Shown here one piece after another: positions 15,053 to 24,438 of a stretch of DNA of 64,000 nucleotides; position 1 is the stretch's first letter; each line of letters opens with the position of its first letter. Where the stretch lies: contig JAXGRA010000001.1 of NCBI GenBank assembly GCA_040766135.1, positions 124,001 through 188,000 on the forward strand, written 5' to 3'. This DNA comes from JAGVSV01 sp040766135. Its GTDB lineage: Bacteria; Bacillota; Clostridia; Christensenellales; Aristaeellaceae. Both the position numbers and the translations under genes were made by a program. The notes below the pieces were generated by a model. The model had not been told where the DNA came from, ran no database searches, and was given only the letters and a program-made list of their open reading frames with translations.

Positions 15053-16995
15053 TCACATTGCTGCTGGCGCTGGTGCTGTTGCTGCCATTGCCTGCTGTGG
15101 GGGAGGGCGATGTATCTATCACCGAACTCATGGCGCGCAATGGCGTATATGAAAACGGCCAGGCACATGACTGGCTGGAGATCACCAATTCAGGCACGCA
15201 GGTTGTTTCTCTGTCGGGATGGGGCATAAGCGATGATGCTTCGGCCCCATTCGCTTTTGTATTCCCGGACAACACCACGCTCAAGCCCGGCGCGCAGGCG
15301 CTGGTGTGGTGCGTGGGCAAGGCAGGGCCGCCGGTGAAGGGCGCGCACAACGCGCCGTTTAAGCTAAGCGGCGAGGGTGAAACGCTGTACCTGACGCGCC
15401 CGGACGGGTCGCAGGCGCAGGAATTGGCATTCCCCGAACAATACGGCAACACGGCCTGGGGGCTGGCTGGTGGCATGTATGGCTTTTTGGAGCAAGCCAC
15501 GCCCGGCAAGCCCAACCCGGATACCGCGTTTGCATCGCGTGCCGACACGCCGCAGCTGACACCGGGGCAGTTTTTTGAAGGCGCGCTCACCGTCACGCTT
15601 ACAGCCGCACCGGGCAGCGACATCCGCTATACGCTGGACGGCAGCGCGCCCGCGCGCACGGACAAGGCGTATACGCAGCCGCTTTCGGTGGACAAAACCA
15701 CCGTGCTGCGCGCGCGGGTGTACATGGATGGCCTGCTGCCCAGCGCCGAGGTGGCGGCCACCTATATTAAGGAGCCGCCGCCCGATTACCCCGTGGTGTC
15801 GCTGATTGCGGATAAAAAGCACCTGTTTGACGAAAAAATAGGCGCGCTGTCCAAGGGCAGCGGCAGCACGCCCAACTATGAAAAGGAACGGGAATACCCC
15901 GCGTTTATCGAATACTTTGCCAGGGGCGGCGCGCTGCAAGTAAGCCAGCAGGGCACGTTCACGGCGTCCGGGCACTCCGCGCGGGTCAACAAGCAAAAAT
16001 CCATCGCGCTGTATGCACGCGCGGCCTATGGCCCCGAGCGGTTTTCATACAATCCTTTCCCCAACCGCACGTATCAAAGCTACAAATCCTGGCTGCTGCG
16101 CGCCGCCAACAGCGATGCTTATGCCACGCGCCTGCGCGACCCGGCCATTTCCTCATTGGCCCAGGGCACCGGGCTGCTGTATCAGGACGGCGTGCCCATC
16201 ACCGTATATATCAACGGCGAATACTGGGGGCACTACAACCTGCGCGAAAAAATCAACAAGCATTTTGTGGCGCAGTGGGAAGGCGTTACCAAGGACAAGC
16301 ACATTGACGCTATCGACATATTGGCGCGCACGGGCACCGATGAATTTGTGCAAAACGGCAGCAACGAGGACTGGCTGGCGTTAATGGACTTTTGCCGCGA
16401 TCATGATCTGAACAATCCCGACAACCTGCTGCATGTGACCGAGCGCCTGGATGTGGACAGCCTGTTTCAACACACGCTGTTTGAAATGATCATCGGCAAC
16501 ACCGACATGACCAACGTGCGCATGTACCGCGTGCCGGGCGGCAAGTGGAAGTACTTGCTGTTTGACGTGGAGGCCTCCTTCATGTCCACCAAGGAAACGC
16601 CCATCAGCTGGTATATAAAACCCAAGACAGCCAAGCGCGCGCGGTTCCAGCATGTGCATTTAGCAGCGCTGCTGGAGGTGTCGGCCATGCGCGAAAAGTT
16701 CCTAATGATGGCAGCGGATATGATCGAAACGCGCTTTACCTGGCCCAATGTGGAGATGCATTTTGCACCGTGGGAGCAGGCGCTGCAAGACCTGCTGCCC
16801 CGGCACGCCGCGCGCTGGCGCAACATCACGATGGACTCCTGGCGCAAGGATATCAACGCCGTCAAGCACTATGCGCGCGTGCGCCCAGCGCGGGTGATCG
16901 ACCACCTGTGCAAGTACATGAAGGTAACCAAAGAGGAGCGCGCGCGGATCTTCGGCCGCGTGGAAGCGCTGCTTGAGCAAACGAATGCGAAATAA
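15049..16995 (+). CDS. secreted CotH kinase-family protein with lamin-tail and chitobiase-like domains
   Basis: The 648-aa protein has a short signal peptide (residues 1-19). A lamin-tail domain follows (about 20-130, with GWGISDDASAPF), then a chitobiase/hexosaminidase C-terminal-like beta domain (about 165-245, with GSDIRYTLDGSAPAR) and a CotH kinase domain (about 270-600, with YNLREKINKHF and KYLLFDVEASF). CotH proteins phosphorylate spore-coat or cell-surface proteins; lamin-tail domains are common in secreted surface proteins. It is probably extracellular. It converges with rsmA with no spacer. Confidence 0.85.
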   Translation: MITLLLALVLLLPLPAVGEGDVSITELMARNGVYENGQAHDWLEITNSGTQVVSLSGWGISDDASAPFAFVFPDNTTLKPGAQALVWCVGKAGPPVKGAHNAPFKLSGEGETLYLTRPDGSQAQELAFPEQYGNTAWGLAGGMYGFLEQATPGKPNPDTAFASRADTPQLTPGQFFEGALTVTLTAAPGSDIRYTLDGSAPARTDKAYTQPLSVDKTTVLRARVYMDGLLPSAEVAATYIKEPPPDYPVVSLIADKKHLFDEKIGALSKGSGSTPNYEKEREYPAFIEYFARGGALQVSQQGTFTASGHSARVNKQKSIALYARAAYGPERFSYNPFPNRTYQSYKSWLLRAANSDAYATRLRDPAISSLAQGTGLLYQDGVPITVYINGEYWGHYNLREKINKHFVAQWEGVTKDKHIDAIDILARTGTDEFVQNGSNEDWLALMDFCRDHDLNNPDNLLHVTERLDVDSLFQHTLFEMIIGNTDMTNVRMYRVPGGKWKYLLFDVEASFMSTKETPISWYIKPKTAKRARFQHVHLAALLEVSAMREKFLMMAADMIETRFTWPNVEMHFAPWEQALQDLLPRHAARWRNITMDSWRKDINAVKHYARVRPARVIDHLCKYMKVTKEERARIFGRVEALLEQTNAK

Positions 16996-17802
16996 TTATC
17001 TGTTGGGACAGGCGGCGTCCAGCGCAGCAAATTGCTTAAGCGTCAGCGCCTCGGCGCGCACAGTGGCGGGCAGGGAGGCCGCCTGCACCCAGGCCTGCGC
17101 CTGCGCGCGGTCGAATGCATAGCCGCTCATCAGGTTGTTGACCAGCGTTTTCCTGCGCATGGCAAAGGAGACCTGCACCAGCCGCCAGAAGGCGGCTTCG
17201 TTTTGTACTTGGACAGGCGGCTGTTGCAATGCGGGCATGACCAGAAAGGTGCTATCCACATGGGGCGGCGGGGTAAACAGCCTGCGCGGCAGGTTCATCG
17301 CGGCGCGCGGCTGGGTGCGGTACTGCGCCAGCAGCGACAGCGGCCCGTATTCCTTGCTGGAAGGCTGTGCCAGCACACGGTCGGCGGCCTCGGTTTGCAC
17401 GGTGACGCAGATGCTTTTGATGGGCAGTGGCAGCTGCAACAGCAGCGTTAAAATGGGCGTTGTCAAATAGTACGGCAAATTGGAAATGACATGGAAATCG
17501 CCTAGCGGCGTCAACAGCTGCGGCAGGTCGGCGGTCATCACATCGCCTTCCACCACGTCCACATGCTTGTCCAGCATAAACTGCGTGCGCAGCACGGGCA
17601 CCAGATCCTTGTCAATCTCCAGCGCCAGCACGCGCCCAGCGCGCCGGGCCATCACGCGCGTCATGTCGCCTAAGCCCGGCCCGATTTCAAATACGTTGTC
17701 CCCGGCGTTCAGCGGGGTTTCATCCAGCATGCGCTCCAGCAGGCTTTCATCGCGCAAAAAGTGTTGTCCCAGCGCGTGCTTGGCGCGCAGCGGCAGCGTC
17801 AC
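16996..17802 (-). CDS. rsmA: 16S rRNA (adenine(1518)-N6/adenine(1519)-N6)-dimethyltransferase RsmA
   Basis: RsmA (KsgA) dimethylates the two adenines of the 3' terminal hairpin of 16S rRNA during late 30S assembly. The 268-aa protein has the N-terminal ALGQHFLRD, the SAM-binding FEIGPGLGDMT and the catalytic NLPYY motif, with a C-terminal helical domain. It is the last gene of the 14-gene operon and overlaps rpe by 4 nt. In many Firmicutes it sits elsewhere (near rnmV), so its position here is unusual. Confidence 0.95.
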   Translation of the reverse strand: MTLPLRAKHALGQHFLRDESLLERMLDETPLNAGDNVFEIGPGLGDMTRVMARRAGRVLALEIDKDLVPVLRTQFMLDKHVDVVEGDVMTADLPQLLTPLGDFHVISNLPYYLTTPILTLLLQLPLPIKSICVTVQTEAADRVLAQPSSKEYGPLSLLAQYRTQPRAAMNLPRRLFTPPPHVDSTFLVMPALQQPPVQVQNEAAFWRLVQVSFAMRRKTLVNNLMSGYAFDRAQAQAWVQAASLPATVRAEALTLKQFAALDAACPNR

Positions 17803-18443
17803 CGCGCGGCCTCGCGCGTTTTTTGAATGGCGGCGTGCGGGTCATCGGCCTTGAACAGCGCCGTGCCCATCACTAAGCGGTTGACGCCCTCCTGGATGGC
17901 GAAGTGCGCATTGTCAGGCGACAGGCCGCCATCAGCCGAGATCACGCCGGTATACCCCTGCGTGCGCAGGGTGCGCGCTTTTTTAAGCGCCTCGGTCTTG
18001 ATTTTCTGCCCGCCAAAGCCCGGCTCCACCGTCATCAGCAGCACCAGATCGCACAGCGGCAGGAGGTCAAAAATCTGCTCCACCGGCGTGCCGGGCTTAA
18101 CAGATACCCCGGCTTTGCAGCCGCGCGCGCGGATGTCCTTCAGAATCCCAGCCACATCGCCCTCAATCTCGGCATGGATGGTGATGCTGTCCGCCCCGGC
18201 CTTGATAAAGGGGTCAAGGTAGTTTTCGGGGTTGGTCATCATCAGGTGCACATCCTGAAACACGGCAGGAAATGCGCCGCGCAGCGCTTTGACCAGCGCC
18301 GGGCCGTAGCTTAGGTTGGGCACAAAGTGGGCATCCATGATGTCCACGTGCAGCATATCAGCCCCTGCATCCAAAATGCGCTGGATGTCCTGCTGCATGT
18401 GCATGATGTCGGCAGCTAAGATGGATGGTGCAATCTCAATCAT
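17799..18443 (-). CDS. rpe: ribulose-phosphate 3-epimerase
   Basis: The 214-aa TIM-barrel enzyme interconverts ribulose 5-phosphate and xylulose 5-phosphate in the pentose phosphate pathway. Metal and catalytic residues are seen in MLHVDIMDAHFVPN, TIHAEIE, TVEPGFGGQ and ISADGGL. It overlaps rsgA by 8 nt and rsmA by 4 nt. The rsgA-rpe order is the standard Firmicutes arrangement. It could also feed arabinose carbons from the araBAD operon in this window into the pathway, because AraD makes xylulose 5-phosphate. Confidence 0.95.
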   Translation of the reverse strand: MIEIAPSILAADIMHMQQDIQRILDAGADMLHVDIMDAHFVPNLSYGPALVKALRGAFPAVFQDVHLMMTNPENYLDPFIKAGADSITIHAEIEGDVAGILKDIRARGCKAGVSVKPGTPVEQIFDLLPLCDLVLLMTVEPGFGGQKIKTEALKKARTLRTQGYTGVISADGGLSPDNAHFAIQEGVNRLVMGTALFKADDPHAAIQKTREAAR

Positions 18444-19314
18444 AACGTTCCCTCCAGTTGGTCTGTATGGTATCCAGCAGTTGTCGGTAGCGCGCCATAC
18501 GGTCGGCGTCCAGCAGGCCTGCTTGCTCAGCTTCGGTCACGGCGCAGCCCGGCTCCTGGTTGTGCAGGCAGGTAAGGAAACGGCACTGCCCCTGATAGGG
18601 GATAAACTCCGGGTACAGCGGGGGCAGTTCGGACGGCTCCATCAGCTCCGGCGTTTCCAGCAGGCTGAACCCGGGCGTGTCCAACACGCGCAGGCCGCGG
18701 CCGGTCAGCAGCGAGGTGTGCCGGGTGGTCTGTTTACCGCGCTCGATCTTTTCGCTGATGCTCTGCGACACCAATTCAATGCCCAGCAGTTCGCTGATCA
18801 GGCGGCTTTTGCCCACGCCGGATTGCCCGGCGAAGCAGCACAGGTGCCCCTGCATGGCCTGATGCAGCGTATCCAGCCCCCGCCCTGTTTGGGCGCTGAC
18901 GCGCAGCACGGGCAAATTGGCCTTTGCGTACATACGCTGTGCATCCTGATAGGCGTCCTCGCTCAAATCGCACTTGTTGACCACCAGCAGCGGGATGATG
19001 TGCTGCATGCGCGCGAACAGCAACACCTTGTCCACCAGCAGCCAATCAGGCTGCGGGGTGGGTGCCACCGTCAGGCATAAGAGATCAATGTTCGCTACCG
19101 GCGGCCTCAGGCAATAGCTGGTGCGCGGCAGGATATCGGTTAGCCACCCGTGCTCCTCGCCGGTGCCGGGGGTAAAGCGCACCCGGTCGCCCACCAGCGG
19201 GGTCATATTGGCGCGGCGCAGCTTGTTCATGGCGTGCAGCACCCAAATATCGCCATTGTCTTCGGCCACGGTGTACAGCCCTCCGCGGCCTTCGATAATC
19301 TGTCCTGTTTTCAT
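18436..19314 (-). CDS. rsgA: ribosome small subunit-dependent GTPase RsgA
   Basis: RsgA (YloQ) is a circularly permuted GTPase that checks late 30S maturation. The 292-aa protein has an N-terminal OB fold, G4 motif VNKCDLS, then P-loop GQSGVGKS and DTPGF, confirming the permuted order. The C-terminal zinc motif reads CRFLTCLHNQEPGC. It overlaps prkC by 4 nt and rpe by 8 nt. In other Firmicutes PrkC phosphorylates this protein, which fits its position next to the kinase gene. Confidence 0.95.
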   Translation of the reverse strand: MKTGQIIEGRGGLYTVAEDNGDIWVLHAMNKLRRANMTPLVGDRVRFTPGTGEEHGWLTDILPRTSYCLRPPVANIDLLCLTVAPTPQPDWLLVDKVLLFARMQHIIPLLVVNKCDLSEDAYQDAQRMYAKANLPVLRVSAQTGRGLDTLHQAMQGHLCCFAGQSGVGKSRLISELLGIELVSQSISEKIERGKQTTRHTSLLTGRGLRVLDTPGFSLLETPELMEPSELPPLYPEFIPYQGQCRFLTCLHNQEPGCAVTEAEQAGLLDADRMARYRQLLDTIQTNWRERYD

Positions 19315-20948
19315 GGCGCGGGGGTGGCCGAAGGTTCCGGCGTGATCAGCGGCAGCATATAGATGGCCAGCGTTACATCGCTGTGCGCCATCACCACGCT
19401 GTCAGCCGCGGGCAGTTGGTCGGCCACGCGGTTGTCCAGCGTGGCGTCGCTTACGTCAATTTCGTCAATCTGGTTTACGTTCAGCCCAGCATTGCGCATC
19501 AGCGTCAGCGCTTCGTCGCGGCGCTTGCCCTTTACATCAGGCACCACCGCGCGCCCCCCCGATACCACCACCTGTACAATGCCACCATATTCCAGCTTGG
19601 TGCCCTCGTCAGGCTCCTGGGTGAGGATGGTACCGGCCTCCTGCGTGTGGATGATGCGCTCGGTCACCAGCAGCGTCAGCCCTCTGCGCGTGATTTCCTC
19701 GCGCGCCGCTTCCTCGGTCATGCCAAGCAATTTGGGCACGTCCTGCTGCATGGGGCCGGTGCTGACGGTAATCAATATCACCGAGCCCCGGCGCATGCGA
19801 TAGTCAAAATCGTGCGATTGCAGGATGACCGTGCCTGCCGGTTCGGCGCTGCTTTGGCGGACGATTTCGGGCACGAGACCGGCCTGGCGTGCCAGGCGCA
19901 TGGCATCCTGCTCGGTTTCGCCCAGCAGATAGGGCGCACGGGTGGTGTTGACGATTTTATGATACAGGGTGATGGTACCCAGGGTAAGTCCTATCAAAAC
20001 CAGCACGCTGGTAATCACCACCAGCGTCGATCCCCATATCCAGCGCCGACGCGCAGGCGAAGTGCGCTTTTTTGCTGTTTCGGGCTGGATAAGCGGGATG
20101 TCCGCGGTGTTCTCACGCTCAGGGTTTTGCAGCGCCAATTTGATGGCCTGCGCCATTTCCAGCGCCGTCTGGAAGCGGTTGGCGGGTTCCTTTTCCAGCG
20201 CTTTGAGCACCACCGCCTCCAAGCTGGGCGATATTTCAGGCACAATGCTGCGCGGGGGCTTGGGGCGCACCTGCACATGCTGCAAGGCGATGATTTCATC
20301 AGATTGCCCCTGGAAAGGCACCTCGCCGGTGAGCATTTCATACAGCACCACGCCCACGCTGTACAGGTCGCTGGCCACGCTGGTTACAGAGCCGGTGGCC
20401 TGTTCCGGTGAAAAATAGTGCACCGTGCCCATCACGCTTTGCTCGCCATCGTGCTCGTGCGGGCCGTGGCCGATCATGCGCGCAATGCCAAAGTCCGATA
20501 CCTTGATGTACCCGTATTGATCCACCAGCACGTTTTGCGGCTTGATATCGCGGTGGATGATGTGCGCCGCGTGCGCATGCTGCAAGGCCGACAGGATGCG
20601 GATGGCAATCTGTCCGGCCAGCTCGGGCTGGATGCGCTGCTGCTCGCGGATGATGTCCTTTAAGGTTTTGCCGTTGACATATTCAATGACGATGTAGGGG
20701 TTCTCCGGGTCGCTGCCCACATCCAGCAGGTTCACGATGTTGTGGTGGCTCATCTTGCTGGCGGCCAGCGCCTCGCGGCGGAAGCGCTCTAAAAACTCCG
20801 GGTTGTCCCGGAACTCCGGCCGCAGATATTTGACCGCCACAAAGTGGCCGGTGCGCCGGTCGCGCGCGCGGTATACAATGGCCATGCCGCCCTGGCCGAT
20901 CTGCTCTACCAGCTCGTAGCGGTCTTCCAATACCGTGCCGGGATTCAT
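19311..20948 (-). CDS. prkC: Ser/Thr protein kinase PrkC with PASTA domains
   Basis: The 545-aa membrane kinase senses peptidoglycan fragments and phosphorylates translation and cell-wall targets. The cytoplasmic kinase domain (about residues 11-270) shows GQGGMAIVY, HRDIKPQNVL and KVSDFGIARM. A single membrane helix is at about 310-335. Three extracellular PASTA repeats follow (about 340-535). The protein is shorter than B. subtilis PrkC (648 aa), and ends in a short Pro/Ala tail. The start ATG has GAGGTG upstream and overlaps the phosphatase stop by 4 nt. Confidence 0.95.
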   Translation of the reverse strand: MNPGTVLEDRYELVEQIGQGGMAIVYRARDRRTGHFVAVKYLRPEFRDNPEFLERFRREALAASKMSHHNIVNLLDVGSDPENPYIVIEYVNGKTLKDIIREQQRIQPELAGQIAIRILSALQHAHAAHIIHRDIKPQNVLVDQYGYIKVSDFGIARMIGHGPHEHDGEQSVMGTVHYFSPEQATGSVTSVASDLYSVGVVLYEMLTGEVPFQGQSDEIIALQHVQVRPKPPRSIVPEISPSLEAVVLKALEKEPANRFQTALEMAQAIKLALQNPERENTADIPLIQPETAKKRTSPARRRWIWGSTLVVITSVLVLIGLTLGTITLYHKIVNTTRAPYLLGETEQDAMRLARQAGLVPEIVRQSSAEPAGTVILQSHDFDYRMRRGSVILITVSTGPMQQDVPKLLGMTEEAAREEITRRGLTLLVTERIIHTQEAGTILTQEPDEGTKLEYGGIVQVVVSGGRAVVPDVKGKRRDEALTLMRNAGLNVNQIDEIDVSDATLDNRVADQLPAADSVVMAHSDVTLAIYMLPLITPEPSATPAP

Positions 20949-21649
20949 ACGCTCACCTCTAATAATACCAGGGTAATGTTGTCCTGCCCTCCGGCATCCA
21001 GCGCCAGCTCCATCAGCTCATCCGCGCCTGCGTCCATGTCCTCCAGGGCCAGGCAGCGCTGGATTTCCTCATCCATGACATGGTCGGTCAGCCCGTCGGA
21101 GCACAGCAGCCACCGGTCGCCTTGAAGCTTGTCCATCACTGCCGTATCGCACGCCAGGTGGCTGTCCGTGCCCACCGCGCGGGTGATGATGTGCCGGTAG
21201 GGATACTCGCGCGCGGCCTCCTTGTCAATCACGCCGGTGCGCAGCAGTTCACCCACCAGCGAATGATCGCGCGACACCTGATACAGCCGCCCCTGGCGGT
21301 ACAGGTACGCCCGGCTGTCGCCCACATGCCCCAGCAGCATGCTGTCATCGGTTTCCCACAGCAGCGTGAGCGTGGTGCCCATGCCCTGCAAGGATTCCTC
21401 CGCCCCCTGGCGGTCATGGATGGCCTGGTTGATGGCCGAAAAACAGGCGCGGATGGTCTGCTCGCCGGGTTCGGCGTTTTGCAGCTGTGCCAAGCCCTCA
21501 ATGGCCATGGCGCTGGCTACATCGCCGCCCCGGTGCCCGCCCATGCCGTCGGCCACGGCATACAGGCGGAACCCCTGCTCGGACACATAGGCCGCGTCCT
21601 GGTTGCTGGGGCGCACCTTGCCCGGATGTGTCCGCATAACTGCTTTCAT
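20945..21649 (-). CDS. stp: PP2C-type Ser/Thr protein phosphatase (Stp/PrpC)
   Basis: This 234-aa phosphatase removes phosphates added by the adjacent PrkC. PP2C metal-binding motifs are present: KVRPSNQDA, AVADGMGGHRGGD, LGHVGDSRAYL, LCSDGLTDHV and GGQDNITLVLL. The gene lies between rlmN and prkC with 4-nt overlaps on both sides, the standard Firmicutes order. Confidence 0.95.
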   Translation of the reverse strand: MKAVMRTHPGKVRPSNQDAAYVSEQGFRLYAVADGMGGHRGGDVASAMAIEGLAQLQNAEPGEQTIRACFSAINQAIHDRQGAEESLQGMGTTLTLLWETDDSMLLGHVGDSRAYLYRQGRLYQVSRDHSLVGELLRTGVIDKEAAREYPYRHIITRAVGTDSHLACDTAVMDKLQGDRWLLCSDGLTDHVMDEEIQRCLALEDMDAGADELMELALDAGGQDNITLVLLEVSV

Positions 21650-22713
21650 GGCGTTCCCTCACTGGCTGGCAGCGCACCTGGCTTCAGGCGGCTGCGGCGC
21701 AGCTGCCCGCAGGCACCTGCAATGTCGTCGCCCATCTCGCGGCGCAGCGAAACGGAGATATTTAACTTCGTCAACTCCTGCTGAAATTCCTGTATTTCCT
21801 GGCGTGAAGCCCCGCGCAGGTCATGCTCCGGCACGTCGTTTAAGGGGATCAGGTTCACATGGCACTGCATGCCGCGCAGCAGCGCGGCCAGCTCACGTGC
21901 GTGCCCCACCCCGGTGTTAACGCCGCCGATCAGCGCATACTCAAACACCACGCGGCGGCCTGTCTGGCGGATGTATTCACGGCAGGCGTCTAAGATGTCC
22001 TGTATGCGATAGCGCCGGGCGATGGGCATTAACTGCTTGCGCAGGTCATCATTGGACGCGTGCAGCGATACCGACAGCGTGACGGGCAGCCCTTCCTGGG
22101 CAAAGCGCAGCATCTGGTCAACCAGCCCGCAGGTGGACAACGAGATATGGCGCACGCTTATGTTCAGACCCTCCGGGTGCGTTGCCAGCCGTAAAAAGCG
22201 CACGGTCTGGTCGTAGTTGTCCAGCGGCTCGCCGCTGCCCATTAGCACAACGTTGCGAAGCGTGCCCACATCGCTTTCGGCCTGCGCGCACAGCATTTGG
22301 CCCAGCATTTCATCGGCCAGCAGGTTGCGCACGCAGCCCTCCAACGTGCTGGCGCAAAACGTGCAGCCCATGCGGCACCCCACCTGTGTGGAGATGCACA
22401 GCGTGTTGCCATAGCTGTAGCGCATCAGCACGCCTTCAATGCAGTGCCCGTCCTCCAGGCCAAACAGATACTTGCGCGTGCCGTCCAGTGCCGAAACATG
22501 CTTTTCCACAACGTGTACCGGGTTGGCGGTGGCTTTTTCCTTCAGGCTGGCAATGAGCGCCTTGGGCAGGTTGGTCATGCCGTCAAAATCGGCGCCCTTG
22601 TGCAGCCAGGCAAACAGCTGGCCGGCACGGTACGCGGGCTGGCCCTGGCCCTTGAGCCAGTCGGCCAGTTCCTCCTTGTACAGGTTCAGCAGGCGCATGC
22701 GCGGTTCACTCAT
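21646..22713 (-). CDS. rlmN: 23S rRNA (adenine(2503)-C2)-methyltransferase RlmN
   Basis: This 355-aa radical SAM enzyme methylates A2503 in 23S rRNA and A37 in some tRNAs. The CxxxCxxC cluster motif is in VGCRMGCTFCASTLEG. The methyl-carrying and resolving cysteines are in SCGLV and GACGQL regions, and MGSGEPLDNYD is the family GEP motif. It is not the resistance methyltransferase Cfr as far as sequence shows, since its operon context is the housekeeping one. It overlaps rsmB by 4 nt. Confidence 0.95.
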   Translation of the reverse strand: MSEPRMRLLNLYKEELADWLKGQGQPAYRAGQLFAWLHKGADFDGMTNLPKALIASLKEKATANPVHVVEKHVSALDGTRKYLFGLEDGHCIEGVLMRYSYGNTLCISTQVGCRMGCTFCASTLEGCVRNLLADEMLGQMLCAQAESDVGTLRNVVLMGSGEPLDNYDQTVRFLRLATHPEGLNISVRHISLSTCGLVDQMLRFAQEGLPVTLSVSLHASNDDLRKQLMPIARRYRIQDILDACREYIRQTGRRVVFEYALIGGVNTGVGHARELAALLRGMQCHVNLIPLNDVPEHDLRGASRQEIQEFQQELTKLNISVSLRREMGDDIAGACGQLRRSRLKPGALPASEGTP

Positions 22714-24434
22714 TGGCGGCGCATCCTGGCCATGTAGAAGCCCTCCACCCCGTCCCGGTGGGGGAACAGCTGCAGCCCCAGCGGTGTTTCATGCGCGCGC
22801 AGCGCTTCGGGGATGGTGTCGGGCAGTTTTTCGATGGTAAATTCCGGGTGCTTTTTCAAAAAGGCTTCCACCTGCTGCGTGTTCTCCTCGGGCAATATGC
22901 TGCATGTGGCATACACCAGCGCGCCGCCCGGGCGCACATAGCGGCACACCATGTCCAGCAGCGCTGCCTGGATATTGCACAGATCGGCTAAGCCTTCGGG
23001 CGTCAACCCGTAGCGGATTTCCGGCTTGTTCTGGTACAAGCCCATGCCGCTGCACGGCGCGTCCAGCAGCACCACATCCATGTCGCTGTCAAACTGCTCC
23101 CAATAGGTCATGGCATCGCGCAGCGCGGGGCGCACGTTGTAATAGCGCATGCGCTGCACCAGCGCCTCCAACAATTTGACGCGGTGCTCGTGCTTGTCCC
23201 AGGCAAAGATGCGGCCGGTATCATGCATGGATTCCGCCATGTAGGCGGTCTTGCCGCCGGGCGCGGCGCAGCAGTCCAGCACGCGCATGCCGCGCCCAAC
23301 CTGTGTAGCCTCGGCCGCCGCCATGCTGCCCTCGCCCTGGATGGTAAACAGCCCCTCCCGGAAGCCCTCATGTGCGGCCATATGCGCCACGCCATATATC
23401 TTATACGCGCCGGGCATGGTGCCTTTCTGGTAGCGCCACTGCTGGCGGTCCAACCACTGCACAAACTGCTCCTCCGGCATGCGCAGGCGGTTGTGCCGCA
23501 CCACCACATGATCCTCCGGGCGCGGCGACTTGAGAATGTCCTCGGCCATGTCCGCACCATAGGCGGCGATCAGCTTGTCCACCAGCCATGCGGGCATGGA
23601 ATGCACGATGGACAGGTGATGCACAAGGTCGTTCCTGTCCGGCCACAGCAGGGTGTCCTTTTGCCGTATCAGGTTGCGCAGCACGCCGTTGACCAGGCCG
23701 GCCAATTCCGGGTGCGGCCCGGCATTGGCCAGGTTGACGGCCTCGTTGACCACGGCGTGGTCGGGCACCCTGTCCATATACAGCACCTGGCTGGCGCTCA
23801 TGCGCAGCAGGTTGCGGATGGCGGCAGGCAGGCTGTCCGGCGCATCCAGCAGCTTGGACAGCATATAGTCAATGCCCAGCAGCCGCTCGAGCGTCGTGTA
23901 TATCAGCCGCGTGGCCAGCCTGCGGTCACGGTCGGCCTTGAGGTTATAGGGCAAATAGATCATGTCGCGCAGCGTCTGATCCAGCACCAAAGCGGCATAG
24001 GCGTCCTTTTCCAACACCTCATTGAGCACATGCAGCGCGGTGTCGCGCGCCTTGAGCGTGCTTTCCGGGGCTGGTGTGGGTGCCGGGCGGCCAAACGGCC
24101 GTGGCCCAGCCGGACGTGGTGCGGGCCTGCCATAGCGCTGTTCGCCTGCGGGCCGCGGAGCTGGTCTGCCATAGCGTTGCTCACCAGCAGGGCGCGGAGC
24201 GGGTTTTCCAAACTGCCGCTCGCCATCTGGCCGCGGAGCTGGTCTGCCATAGCGCTGTTCACCGGCGGGCCGTGGCGCAGGCTTTCCATACTGCCGCTCG
24301 CCCTCTGGCTGCGGAGCGGGACGGCCATAGGATTTTCCGGCCGGACGGGCAAAAGGCTTGCCCGCAGGCTTGCCAAAGGCGCGCTGATTGGGCTTGCGCG
24401 GGGGAGAGGGTCGTTTGCGGTCGTTTTCGCTCAT
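22710..24434 (-). CDS. rsmB: 16S rRNA (cytosine(967)-C5)-methyltransferase RsmB with a repetitive N-terminal tail
   Basis: The enzyme methylates C967 of 16S rRNA. Residues about 130-265 form a NusB-like RNA-binding domain. The methyltransferase domain follows with LDCCAAPGGKTAYMAE, LLDAPCSGMGLYQ and VYATCSILPEEN, giving both catalytic cysteines. At 574 aa it is about 120 residues longer than typical RsmB because of a basic, proline-rich N-terminal tail. Residues 36-126 of the tail are seven copies of a 13-residue unit close to YGRPAPRPAGEQR. The tail probably is disordered and may bind RNA. It lies 4 nt after fmt. Confidence 0.93.
   Translation of the reverse strand: MSENDRKRPSPPRKPNQRAFGKPAGKPFARPAGKSYGRPAPQPEGERQYGKPAPRPAGEQRYGRPAPRPDGERQFGKPAPRPAGEQRYGRPAPRPAGEQRYGRPAPRPAGPRPFGRPAPTPAPESTLKARDTALHVLNEVLEKDAYAALVLDQTLRDMIYLPYNLKADRDRRLATRLIYTTLERLLGIDYMLSKLLDAPDSLPAAIRNLLRMSASQVLYMDRVPDHAVVNEAVNLANAGPHPELAGLVNGVLRNLIRQKDTLLWPDRNDLVHHLSIVHSMPAWLVDKLIAAYGADMAEDILKSPRPEDHVVVRHNRLRMPEEQFVQWLDRQQWRYQKGTMPGAYKIYGVAHMAAHEGFREGLFTIQGEGSMAAAEATQVGRGMRVLDCCAAPGGKTAYMAESMHDTGRIFAWDKHEHRVKLLEALVQRMRYYNVRPALRDAMTYWEQFDSDMDVVLLDAPCSGMGLYQNKPEIRYGLTPEGLADLCNIQAALLDMVCRYVRPGGALVYATCSILPEENTQQVEAFLKKHPEFTIEKLPDTIPEALRAHETPLGLQLFPHRDGVEGFYMARMRRQ
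24057..24329 (-). repeat. seven 39-bp tandem repeats inside rsmB
   Basis: Seven in-frame units of 39 bp encode 13-residue repeats (consensus YGRPAPRPAGEQR, with F/Y and K/R swaps). Sequence differs slightly between copies, so the array is not a fresh duplication. Copy number could vary between strains. Confidence 0.85.
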
Positions 24435-24438
24435 TTAA

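Noticed and set aside
19383..20411. 342-codon open frame opposite prkC
   Set aside because: Antisense shadow of the kinase gene with no recognisable domain.
24057..24329. 39-bp repeats considered as a CRISPR array
   Set aside because: Repeats are directly adjacent without spacers, lie in frame within rsmB and vary by codon, so they are coding repeats.
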